Assembly: GCA_964351395.1 (NCBI GenBank)
Contig: CAYGOF010000017.1
Span: 46,236 to 110,235 of the forward strand
Direction: 5' to 3'
Origin: Imperialibacter sp964351395
GTDB taxonomy: Bacteria; Bacteroidota; Bacteroidia; Cytophagales; Cyclobacteriaceae
Length of the DNA stretch: 64,000 nt
Part shown: positions 1 through 7,802 of the stretch, piece after piece
Numbering within the stretch: the first letter of the stretch is position 1
How the letters are laid out: every line of letters begins with the position of its first letter
The notes under the pieces: generated by a model
What the model saw: the letters and a program-made list of their open reading frames with translations, nothing else
Told to the model about the DNA's origin: nothing
Database searches by the model: none
Translations under genes and position numbers: made by a program

Positions 1-1
1 T

Positions 2-1453
2 GCCCAAAATATCCGGGAATCTGAAGTCACAAAAATACTCCCAACAGTCCTCAAAAAACACCGTGAATTTGTCAGCCTGCCCAACATAGCCTCCGACAAA
101 GAAGGAATTCTCAAAAACTACGAATGGGTCAAAAAAGAATTTGAACAACAGAAGTTTACCATACGAATGCTGGAGTCCACCACACTCCCGCTGATGTTGG
201 CGGAAAGAACTGTCAGCAAAAAAGCCAAAACCATCCTGTTTTACCTGCATATCGACGGGCAGCCCGTAAATGCTGCCAATTGGGATCAGGAAGATCCGTT
301 TACACCTGTACTTAAAGAGCAACAAACGGATGGAAGCTGGGCCCCTATCGATTGGAGCAAATTAGAAGGTACCATTAACCCCGATTGGCGAATCTTTGGC
401 AGAGCTGCTGCCGACGACAAAGCCCCCATCATGATGATGCTCACCGCAGTAGAGCTTCTTGATAAAGCAAAAACAAAACTTGGAGTCAACATCAAAATAA
501 TCCTGGATCCACAAGAAGAAGCTGGCTCAGAGGCATTTCTCTCTACCCTTGAACAATACAAACAAGATTACGCTGCCGACTACATGATCATCATGGATGG
601 CCCTGCGCATCCGACCAACCAGCCTACACTCACCTTTGGATGTCGTGGCAATGCTACCTGCAGCATCACTACTTACGGCGCCAAGTTGCCACAACACAGC
701 GGGCACTACGGCAATTATGTGGCCAATCCAATTTTCACGCTCTCACATCTATTGTCCAGTATGAAAGATGAGAATGGCCGGGTATTGGTAGACGGCTACT
801 ACGATGGCATTGAAATGACACCAGAAGTCAAAGCCCTACTTGCCCAGGTGCCTGACGATAACGAAGACATACGCAAGGGCCTGGTCATCCACGAAGCAGA
901 AAAAGTGGGCAATAACTACCAGGAAGCACTGCAATATCCGTCGCTGAATGTACGTCATATAGATACTTCCTGGAAAGGACCAGGACTCAAAACTATTATC
1001 CCTGAAGAAGTCACTGCCTATATCGATGTAAGGCTGGTGGCGGAAACAGACGGAGGAGAGCAACTGGAAAAGATCAAAAAGCATATTGAGAAAGAAGGCT
1101 TCCTGGTACTTGATAGGGAGCCCACAGATGAGGAACGATTGGAAAATACCAAAATCGTCACTTTCAAATCAAGAGGTTTTGTTAACGCATTCAGAACGGA
1201 CATGGAGGCTCCCATTGGCCAAAAACTTCGTACAGCTATTGAAAAAGAATTTGGTACACCGCCAGTGAGTATCAGAACCATGGGTGGCACTGTACCCATC
1301 ATTCCTGCCATCAATACTTTGGGCATTCCTGCCATCATTGTGCCGATGGTCAATATGGACAACAACCAGCATAATCCCAATGAGAACATTCGCATCGGGA
1401 ATATCAGTCAGGGAATCAAAATGTGTATGACGATTATGACTATGGAACTTTAA
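2..1453 (+). CDS. M20 family metallopeptidase (5' end outside window)
   Basis: The frame is open from base 2, so the gene is cut by the window start. The upstream residues (for example FVSLPNIASDKEGI) match the N-terminal region of M20/M25/M40 dipeptidases, so the ATG at 167 is internal. Metal-site motifs are visible: HIDGQP, then DDKAP, the catalytic EE pair in DPQEEAGS, the Asp of MDGPAH, and a C-terminal His in HNPNENIRIG. Members are cytoplasmic or secreted zinc exopeptidases or deacylases acting on dipeptides or N-acyl amino acids; the substrate cannot be told. The first metal motif is HIDGQP instead of the common H-x-D-V-x-P, a modest variant. The gene is followed by a short gap and a convergent gene. 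Confidence 0.9.
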   Translation, partial: AQNIRESEVTKILPTVLKKHREFVSLPNIASDKEGILKNYEWVKKEFEQQKFTIRMLESTTLPLMLAERTVSKKAKTILFYLHIDGQPVNAANWDQEDPFTPVLKEQQTDGSWAPIDWSKLEGTINPDWRIFGRAAADDKAPIMMMLTAVELLDKAKTKLGVNIKIILDPQEEAGSEAFLSTLEQYKQDYAADYMIIMDGPAHPTNQPTLTFGCRGNATCSITTYGAKLPQHSGHYGNYVANPIFTLSHLLSSMKDENGRVLVDGYYDGIEMTPEVKALLAQVPDDNEDIRKGLVIHEAEKVGNNYQEALQYPSLNVRHIDTSWKGPGLKTIIPEEVTAYIDVRLVAETDGGEQLEKIKKHIEKEGFLVLDREPTDEERLENTKIVTFKSRGFVNAFRTDMEAPIGQKLRTAIEKEFGTPPVSIRTMGGTVPIIPAINTLGIPAIIVPMVNMDNNQHNPNENIRIGNISQGIKMCMTIMTMEL

Positions 1454-1498
1454 TAGGCAACTAGACGACTAGCTTCTAATTAGTACAAAGTAGATACA

Positions 1499-2449
1499 CT
1501 AGTCGTTTTCCTGAAAAAACACTTCTACTATATCATGCATCGTGTAAAGACGAAAACCCTTGGCATCAGGCACAATTATGCCACTCGAGCGGTTGTTCTT
1601 CATGATAGGGTTCTTGTCGAATTTGGTCCAATGAATCAAGTCTTTCGATGCAGCTACATTGGTCGACCATTCGTGCCAATCTTCGAAGGCAGTGCCATGG
1701 TAGTAGGCATAATATGCTCCTTTGTATTGAATAATTTGATTGACGGCTAATCCATATTTGTCATATTCCTCCGGCCCCATTTCAATCACAGGTTCATCCT
1801 GCACATTGGTCCAAACTTTCAGGTCCATTGAAGTAGCCAGCCATATGCCCAAATCGTTACGTTCATAAAAAAGATACCAAATACCCTCCTTAAACCACAC
1901 AGTAGGTGTTCCATAAGGCCCGTCACTAAGAGGGCTGCCATCAGACTGCCGGATCACCAGTGAGCCGTGATCAGTCCAATGAATACCGTCGCCAGACGAA
2001 AGCCGGTGAGCCACATCGCCCCTGCCTTCAGCAAACATCTGGTACAGACCATCCTGCTTTATAACCATCATGTCTTCGGTCCAGCTCTGTTCGAAGACAG
2101 GATTGTCCTCATATCGATCCCAGTGAATACCGTCAGAGGAAGTAGCATAGCCTAGGAACAGATTGCCAGCTTCATTCTGGTAACCAGTATACCACATTTT
2201 GTAAACGCTATCCTCTTTCAATATATAGCCCCGCTCCCGTATGCGTTCGTCCCAACTACCAGGCCCCGCACCAACGAATATTGGATCCTTTTCATGCGAC
2301 TGAAAGTCCACTAACTCCGAAGGAAAAGAAAGTGGTAATGACTTGTGAGCATCTCCATCAGATGGTTTATTGGCGTCCTGACAACTCCAAAGGAAGACTG
2401 AAGTTAGCACCATTAAAAGTTGAAAATTTTTCATCAATTTAATATCCAT
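1499..2449 (-). CDS. Lipoprotein with GH43-like five-bladed propeller fold
   Basis: About 316 residues with a lipoprotein signal peptide ending in a lipobox (LWSC) near residue 23. The ATG at 2434 gives a cleaner signal peptide than the one at 2449. Repeated segments of the type SSDGIHW and KMWYTGY, with alternating aromatic strands, are typical of the GH43/GH32/GH130 propeller superfamily. Such proteins sit on the outer or inner membrane and act on glycans, but I cannot identify the catalytic acid with certainty, so the substrate is open. The gene is divergent from the MarR regulator, separated by about 90 bp. Confidence 0.65.
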   Translation of the reverse strand: MDIKLMKNFQLLMVLTSVFLWSCQDANKPSDGDAHKSLPLSFPSELVDFQSHEKDPIFVGAGPGSWDERIRERGYILKEDSVYKMWYTGYQNEAGNLFLGYATSSDGIHWDRYEDNPVFEQSWTEDMMVIKQDGLYQMFAEGRGDVAHRLSSGDGIHWTDHGSLVIRQSDGSPLSDGPYGTPTVWFKEGIWYLFYERNDLGIWLATSMDLKVWTNVQDEPVIEMGPEEYDKYGLAVNQIIQYKGAYYAYYHGTAFEDWHEWSTNVAASKDLIHWTKFDKNPIMKNNRSSGIIVPDAKGFRLYTMHDIVEVFFQEND

Positions 2450-2519
2450 CGAAAAAGTTAGATTTTCTTCTTGAAAAATTATAGTAGAGCATGAAACCTT
2501 TTTAATACGTTAGTCGTTT

Positions 2520-2537
2520 TAGATGCATATACAACTA
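2520..2537. promoter_or_regulatory. Candidate MarR operator, copy 1
   Basis: TAGATGCATATACAACTA lies directly before the marR-like ATG at 2540. A second copy that differs at 2 of 18 positions lies just upstream of the next gene (2995-3012). The shared pattern TAGnTGCATATACnACTA is a near-palindrome (TAGn..nCTA ends around GCATAT). Placement before both genes suggests autoregulation and control of the downstream membrane protein. This is inference from position and repetition. Confidence 0.6.
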
Positions 2538-2539
2538 AT

Positions 2540-2980
2540 ATGATTGCACCTAATTCTCTTGAAAACAATTTACTCTTTCAGATTAGTGAAGTAGCAAAAC
2601 TACTTCACAAGAACCTGAGCAGTGCCTTTGAGCAAAACGGTTTTAACGTCACTCCAGAGCAATTTTCAGTCTTAGCCTTACTTTGGTATAAGGAAGGGAT
2701 TAAACAGCAAGAAATAGCAGATGAATTAAAAAGAGACAAGACAACGATCGCAAGAATCATCGAAAATATGTTGAATAGCAACCTTATTGTCAAAGTACCC
2801 GATCAGTTAGACAAACGAAATAACTTGATTTATTTAACGAAAAAGGGTAAAGAATTGCAAGCTACCATGGTACATGTAGCTGGGCAGGTGTATATGCAGG
2901 CGTTGAAAAACATTACTGAAGAAAACATCGGCACCGGCATAGACATCTTGAAAAAAATAAAAACAAATATCCCTCAATAA
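2540..2980 (+). CDS. MarR family transcriptional regulator
   Basis: 146 residues with the winged-helix arrangement of the MarR family: an N-terminal dimer helix, then a recognition region around KQQEIADELKRDKTTIARII and the wing around DQLDKRNNLIYLTKKG, ending with a helix. Length fits the family. It probably binds DNA as a dimer and responds to a small ligand. An 18-bp motif overlaps the region just before its start and recurs before the next co-directional gene, so it likely represses both itself and that gene. Confidence 0.9.
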   Translation: MIAPNSLENNLLFQISEVAKLLHKNLSSAFEQNGFNVTPEQFSVLALLWYKEGIKQQEIADELKRDKTTIARIIENMLNSNLIVKVPDQLDKRNNLIYLTKKGKELQATMVHVAGQVYMQALKNITEENIGTGIDILKKIKTNIPQ

Positions 2981-2994
2981 TTTTTATACATAAA

Positions 2995-3012
2995 TAGTTG
3001 CATATACTACTA
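2995..3012. promoter_or_regulatory. Candidate MarR operator, copy 2
   Basis: TAGTTGCATATACTACTA lies 16 bp before the ATG of the membrane protein gene at 3028. It matches the site before the MarR gene at 16 of 18 positions. No other copy was noticed in the window, which fits a dedicated local regulator. Confidence 0.6.
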
Positions 3013-3027
3013 TAAATTTTTTAACAC

Positions 3028-3924
3028 ATGAAAAATCAACTTAAAAAAACATCGATTTGGATCGTACTTTCCGCGCTCATGCTTGTATTTTGGATTGGGG
3101 GCATTATGATTGGAAATATAATCTTTCCAAGCGATCTTATGGACGCCACAGAAGGGTCCGAAAGTAGCGGATTGTTGATAATGTTATTCATTTCAGCAGT
3201 CAACACCGCTTCTCTCCTGCTGTTTTTGTACAACACTGAGCGCACGGGATGGAAACTACTAGTGACTGTGTTCGGCATTCTTTTCGGGATTCAGTATTTC
3301 ATGTCCCAAATCGAAACCGTCTGGTTTAACGACAGCCTGCAAATATCTAGAAATGGTATTTGGGCCATAGTTTCGGGAGGTGCCATCATGGCCATTCTGT
3401 TCGCTCTTTCGGCCGTCGCATTGACCGGAAAATGGAGGAAGAAAGAGATAGCATACAGGTCAGTCGCACCGGGTTATTGGCCAGAAATTTTAAAAATGAC
3501 TGCTGTAATCGCACTCGTAGTTTGGCCCCTGATATATTTTATCGCAGGCTATTATATCGCCTGGCAATTTGAAGCAGTGCGAATGTTTTATTCGGGAAGC
3601 AGCGAAAAAGCATCCTTCCTGTTCATGATGAAAGAGAATTTTGCCTCCCACTTGTATAGTTTTCAAATACTAAGAGGTGGGTTGTGGGTGGCTATCGCCC
3701 TACTTGTATTTCATTCAATGAATGGGGGATGGATAAAAAAGGGAGTGATACTTGCGCTTCTCCTCACGGCTTTAGGCAGCAGCTCTTTGCTATTACCCAA
3801 CCCCATTATGCCAGAATTAGTGAGAATGGGGCATCTACTGGAGACTTCCATCTCAGGCTTGGTACTGGGAATGGTTATGGCGTGGATGCTGGTTAAGATA
3901 CCAGCTGAAAAATTAGCCGGTTAA
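3028..3924 (+). CDS. Multi-pass membrane protein, unknown function
   Basis: 298 residues with about eight hydrophobic segments, starting with a helix at residues 8-33 (SIWIVLSALMLVFWIGG) and followed by segments near residues 48-70, 76-95, 110-130, 155-180, 215-235, 240-262 and 270-292. I recognise no catalytic or transport signature. It follows the MarR gene by 47 bp with a copy of the putative MarR operator in the gap, so it is probably the regulated target, perhaps linked to stress or efflux. The function is unknown. Confidence 0.7.
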   Translation: MKNQLKKTSIWIVLSALMLVFWIGGIMIGNIIFPSDLMDATEGSESSGLLIMLFISAVNTASLLLFLYNTERTGWKLLVTVFGILFGIQYFMSQIETVWFNDSLQISRNGIWAIVSGGAIMAILFALSAVALTGKWRKKEIAYRSVAPGYWPEILKMTAVIALVVWPLIYFIAGYYIAWQFEAVRMFYSGSSEKASFLFMMKENFASHLYSFQILRGGLWVAIALLVFHSMNGGWIKKGVILALLLTALGSSSLLLPNPIMPELVRMGHLLETSISGLVLGMVMAWMLVKIPAEKLAG

Positions 3925-3946
3925 AGAGTCTTTACCGATGTTTTGA

Positions 3947-3978
3947 ATTGAAAACCAGTACTGGCGCTGGTTTTCAAT
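3947..3978. terminator. Strong hairpin after the membrane protein gene
   Basis: A perfect 12-bp inverted repeat (ATTGAAAACCAG and its complement) encloses an 8-nt loop, 23 bp after the stop at 3924. There is no T-run after it on the plus strand, so it may be an RNA-stabilising hairpin or an atypical terminator. Confidence 0.5.
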
Positions 3979-4174
3979 GTAGCAAATAACTTTCTCTGGC
4001 AACTGGATGAAAAATACTTTGTAGCATTTTGCGTGTCGGAAAAAACGAACACTCCTCCACCGCTCATCCTTCATTATTTTCGTTGCTCCCTTCTGTATTT
4101 CAATTGAATGACGGTTGATGTAATTTGTCATCTACTACTTGATAAAATTCAATTATCTATCGAAGACACGTAAT

Positions 4175-7100
4175 ATGAAAAAGACCTTTTATCCAAAAAT
4201 GCGCTGGCAGGTAATCATGCTTGCATTGGTCGCCCTGATTGGCACCACCGATGCTTTTAGCCAGCGAAAAAAGAGCAGTGCAGCACCTGCTAGCACCAAG
4301 TTTGATGAGTCACTGTATTCTGCCATTCAATGGCGTTCAATTGGCCCCTACAGAGGTGGCAGAGCAGCATCAGTAACAGGCGTGCCCAACAAGCCCAATC
4401 TCTTTTACATGGGCGCTACAGGTGGTGGTGTTTGGAAAACTACCGACGGCGGCCAGCGCTGGGAAAACATCTCTGACGGTTTCTTTGGCGGTTCCATCGG
4501 TGCCGTAGCCGTAAGCGAATATGACAACAATGTTATTTACGTTGGTGGTGGTGAAGGCACTGTTCGTGGCAACGTTTCTGATGGCCAGTTCGGCATCATG
4601 AAAACGACTGATGCAGGCAAAACCTGGACAGACATGGGACTTCCAAATGCCATGCATATCCCGAGGATCAGGATTCACCCTAAAAACCCAGACCTGGTTT
4701 ATGCAGCTGTTTTGGGTGATATATGGAAATCTTCTGCTGATCGTGGGGTATATCGCTCCAAAGACGGAGGTAAAAGCTGGGAAAAAGTACTTTTTGTTAA
4801 TGCCGATGCAGGAGCTGTAGACATCACTTTTGATCCGGGCAATCCTCGCATCCTATTTGCGACTACCTGGCGTTTTAATCGTTCGCCTTATGGTTTTGAT
4901 AGCGGCGGAGAAGGCTCAGGACTTTGGAAGTCTACCGATGGTGGCGATACATGGAAAAACATTTCCAGCAACAAAGGTCTTCCTAGCGGTACCTGGGGAA
5001 TTGCCGGTGTTTCTGTTTCTCCTGTAAATTCAAATAGAGTATTTGCAATTATTGAAAATGACAAAGGAGGCGTATATCGCTCCGACGATGGTGGAGATAG
5101 CTGGAGCCTGATCAACAGCGACCGGAGCCTGCGCCAGCGCGCCTGGTATTACACAAAGATTTATGCAGATACTGAAAATGAGGATATTGTGTATGTAATG
5201 AACGTGAGTTACCACAAGTCAAAAGACGGTGGCAAAACGTACGAATCGTCAAATGCCCCTCATGGTGACCACCACGATCTATGGATTGCACCAGATGATC
5301 ACAACCGACTGATTATTGCAGATGATGGCGGTGCCCAGGTGAGTTTTGATGGTGGCGACAACTGGTCCACCTATATGAACCAGCCTACAGCTCAGTTTTA
5401 CCGCGTTACAACAGACAACAGTTTCCCCTATCGTATTTATGGGGCACAACAAGACAACAGCACAGTAAGAATACGCCATAGATCTGACGGCGCAGCGATC
5501 ATTGAAAGTGACTGGGAAGATACAGCAGGTGGCGAAAGTGCCCACATTGCACCAGACCCAAAAAATAGCGATGTCGTTTATGGTGGTAGCTATGGTGGTT
5601 ACCTGACTCGTATCAATCACGCTTCAGCTGAGGAAAGAAATATCAACGTTTGGCCAGACAACCCAATGGGACACGGCGCAGAAGGCATGAGATTCCGTTT
5701 TCAGTGGAATTTCCCTATCTTCTTTTCTCCACATGACAATAATAAACTATACACCACCTCTAATCAGGTGCATGTAAGTTACAATGAAGGACAAAGCTGG
5801 GAAACCATCAGCCCTGACCTTACACGAGCTGAGCCAGAAAAGCTTGGTCCTGCAGGCGGTCCTATTACCAAAGACAACACTGCGGTAGAGTATTATGCGA
5901 CAATTTTTGCTGCCGTTGAATCCCCGTTTGAAAAAGACCTCATCTGGGCTGGTTCTGACGACGGACTCGTGCATGTGACAAAAGATGCTGGTAAAACCTG
6001 GTCAAACGTGACGCCTCCAACGGCACCTAAGTATCTAATGTGGAACAGCATCGATCCTGATCCTTTCACTAAAGGTGGTGCCTACCTGGCTGGTACACAA
6101 TATAAACTGGGTGACTTCAAGCCTTACCTGTTTAAGACTGAAGACTATGGACAAACCTGGAAACAAATCACTAACGGTATCGCTCCTTCACACTTCACTC
6201 GAGTGGTTAGAGCCGATCCCAAGCGCAAAGGCTTGCTATATGCTGGTACAGAATCAGGTATGTACATTTCCTTCGACGATGGCGCCAGCTGGTCAACTTT
6301 CCAGCTTAACCTTCCTACAGTACCTGTAACAGACCTTACAATCAAAAACGACAACTTGATTGCAGCCACTCAGGGGCGATCTTTCTGGATGATTGACGAC
6401 TTAACGCCATTGCACCAATTAAGCAGCGCTGTTGCATCTTCGGATGTGTACCTTTTCAAGCCAATCGATAGCTACCGGATGGGAGGCCCAGCCTGGAGAA
6501 CACCAACCAATGCAGGGAAAAACCATCATAACGGCGTTGAATTTTTCTTCACACTCAAGAACGAGCCCGGAGAGAAAGACACAGTAACCCTTGAGGTGAT
6601 GGAAGCCGACGGCGACCTGATCAAAACTTTTTCTACAACCTCTAAAGAACGTGGCGAAAAGCTTACAGCAAAAAAAGGTAGCAACTCTTTCGTATGGAAC
6701 ATGCAATATCCAAACCCTGAAGGCTTCGACGGACTGATCATGTGGGCAGCACGCTTGAGTGGCCCCAAAGCAGTACCAGGCACCTATAAAGCGAGGTTAA
6801 CTGCCAACGGGCAAACCAGTGAAACTGAGTTCACCATTCTAAAAGATCCCAGAACGGAAGGAACTGTTGCCGACATTCAAGCCCAATTCGATTTTATCCA
6901 GGGAGTAAATGCTAAGATGACTGAAACTCATCAAACCATTAAGGATATTCGCTCGGCACGAGTGCAGATGAATGACCTGAAAGAAAGACTGGGTAAAGAA
7001 GACGCCTACAAAGAGCTGGTAGAGTCAATCAACGACATCAACAAAAAGATGACAGCGGTTGAAGAAGAGTTGTATCAGACCAAAAACCGTAGTGGTCAGG

Positions 7101-7348
7101 ACCCGCTCAACTACCCTATCAGGTTGAACAACAAGCTCGGACATCTAAGCTCAGTGGCTAACAGCAGCGACTATAAGCCAACTGATCAGACCATTGCTGT
7201 GAAAACAGAAATTGAGTCTGCTATCAATGAGCAGTTGACCAAGTGGGAACAAATCAAAAACAGCGATATTCCACAACTGAATGAAAAAGCCAAGCAGAAA
7301 GGTGTTGAAGCAGTGATGTTGAAAAAGCCTGATGCATCAAGTATGTAA
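4175..7348 (+). CDS. Secreted sortilin/BNR-repeat propeller protein
   Basis: About 1057 residues from the ATG at 4175; the upstream ATG at 4139 would put 12 extra residues before a good signal peptide (hydrophobic stretch VIMLALVALIGTTDAFS). The body carries many Asp-box/BNR-type repeats (KTTDGG, RSKDGGKSWE, KSTDGGDTW, YRSDDGGDSW), which form VPS10/sortilin-like or GH74-like propellers. The C-terminal 250 residues (from about KDTVTLEVMEADGD) look like a beta domain and then a coiled-coil segment rich in Lys and Glu. Similar proteins are widespread in Bacteroidota and often annotated as glycosyl hydrolases, but no GH74 catalytic pair can be assigned here. Its role is probably extracellular binding or peptide or polymer processing. 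Confidence 0.8.
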   Translation: MKKTFYPKMRWQVIMLALVALIGTTDAFSQRKKSSAAPASTKFDESLYSAIQWRSIGPYRGGRAASVTGVPNKPNLFYMGATGGGVWKTTDGGQRWENISDGFFGGSIGAVAVSEYDNNVIYVGGGEGTVRGNVSDGQFGIMKTTDAGKTWTDMGLPNAMHIPRIRIHPKNPDLVYAAVLGDIWKSSADRGVYRSKDGGKSWEKVLFVNADAGAVDITFDPGNPRILFATTWRFNRSPYGFDSGGEGSGLWKSTDGGDTWKNISSNKGLPSGTWGIAGVSVSPVNSNRVFAIIENDKGGVYRSDDGGDSWSLINSDRSLRQRAWYYTKIYADTENEDIVYVMNVSYHKSKDGGKTYESSNAPHGDHHDLWIAPDDHNRLIIADDGGAQVSFDGGDNWSTYMNQPTAQFYRVTTDNSFPYRIYGAQQDNSTVRIRHRSDGAAIIESDWEDTAGGESAHIAPDPKNSDVVYGGSYGGYLTRINHASAEERNINVWPDNPMGHGAEGMRFRFQWNFPIFFSPHDNNKLYTTSNQVHVSYNEGQSWETISPDLTRAEPEKLGPAGGPITKDNTAVEYYATIFAAVESPFEKDLIWAGSDDGLVHVTKDAGKTWSNVTPPTAPKYLMWNSIDPDPFTKGGAYLAGTQYKLGDFKPYLFKTEDYGQTWKQITNGIAPSHFTRVVRADPKRKGLLYAGTESGMYISFDDGASWSTFQLNLPTVPVTDLTIKNDNLIAATQGRSFWMIDDLTPLHQLSSAVASSDVYLFKPIDSYRMGGPAWRTPTNAGKNHHNGVEFFFTLKNEPGEKDTVTLEVMEADGDLIKTFSTTSKERGEKLTAKKGSNSFVWNMQYPNPEGFDGLIMWAARLSGPKAVPGTYKARLTANGQTSETEFTILKDPRTEGTVADIQAQFDFIQGVNAKMTETHQTIKDIRSARVQMNDLKERLGKEDAYKELVESINDINKKMTAVEEELYQTKNRSGQDPLNYPIRLNNKLGHLSSVANSSDYKPTDQTIAVKTEIESAINEQLTKWEQIKNSDIPQLNEKAKQKGVEAVMLKKPDASSM

Positions 7349-7373
7349 TAAGTAATTTGAATTTGGAATGAAG

Positions 7374-7407
7374 AAAAACCGGAGAGCGTAGCTTTCCGGT
7401 TTTTTTT
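7374..7407 (+). terminator. Intrinsic terminator
   Basis: A 10-bp stem (AAAAACCGGA with TCCGGTTTTT) around an 11-nt loop, running into an eight-T tract, 25 bp after the stop at 7348. Confidence 0.85.
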
Positions 7408-7439
7408 GTGCCTAGTTATTTTTTAAACAAATATTAATT

Positions 7440-7449
7440 ATACTCGTAT
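7440..7449. promoter_or_regulatory. Possible PadR box
   Basis: ATACTCGTAT is a small inverted repeat (ATAC/GTAT) 26 bp before the PadR gene start. PadR-family regulators often bind ATAC-type palindromes near their own promoter. Only one copy and short, so tentative. Confidence 0.35.
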
Positions 7450-7475
7450 TTATATTTTATACAAATGACAATAAT

Positions 7476-7802
7476 ATGAGTGTGCACTTAGGAGTCCTTG
7501 AAGAAATCATCCTAATTATACTTCTAACAAAAGAAGAAACCTACGGCGTAGACATTGCGATGGAATACGAAAACCAGTTTAATCAAAATATTTCTTTACC
7601 GGCTATTCATGTGGTTTTGAAAAGACTAGAAAAGAAGGATTTTGTGAGCACACGCATGGGCGAACCTACACAAGAGAGAGGCGGGAAGAGGAAGCGGCTA
7701 TACAAAGCCACTAGCAAAGGTTATGAAGTAGCCAGAACACTTCAGGAAAAAAGAACTGAGCTCTGGAAAGGTATTCCGTCATTCAATACTACAGCTCAAT
7801 GA
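7476..7802 (+). CDS. PadR family transcriptional regulator
   Basis: 108 residues, the usual length of small PadR proteins. It begins with the typical helix (GVLEEIILIILLTKEETYGVDI) and continues with a winged helix (SLPAIHVVLKRLEKKDFVST) and a basic wing (ERGGKRKRLYKATSKGYEVA). The stop overlaps the start of the next gene by 4 bp, so the two are translationally coupled. In Bacteroidota and Acidobacteria, this pairing with a large prefix-domain permease is common, and the regulator probably controls that transporter. Confidence 0.92.
   Translation: MSVHLGVLEEIILIILLTKEETYGVDIAMEYENQFNQNISLPAIHVVLKRLEKKDFVSTRMGEPTQERGGKRKRLYKATSKGYEVARTLQEKRTELWKGIPSFNTTAQ

Noticed and set aside
3913..4131. 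72-codon minus-strand frame after the membrane protein gene
   Set aside because: It spans a hairpin, has no recognisable pattern and no context.
4175..7348. Propeller protein as xyloglucanase (GH74)
   Set aside because: Repeats are of the sortilin/BNR type and the catalytic Asp pair could not be placed.
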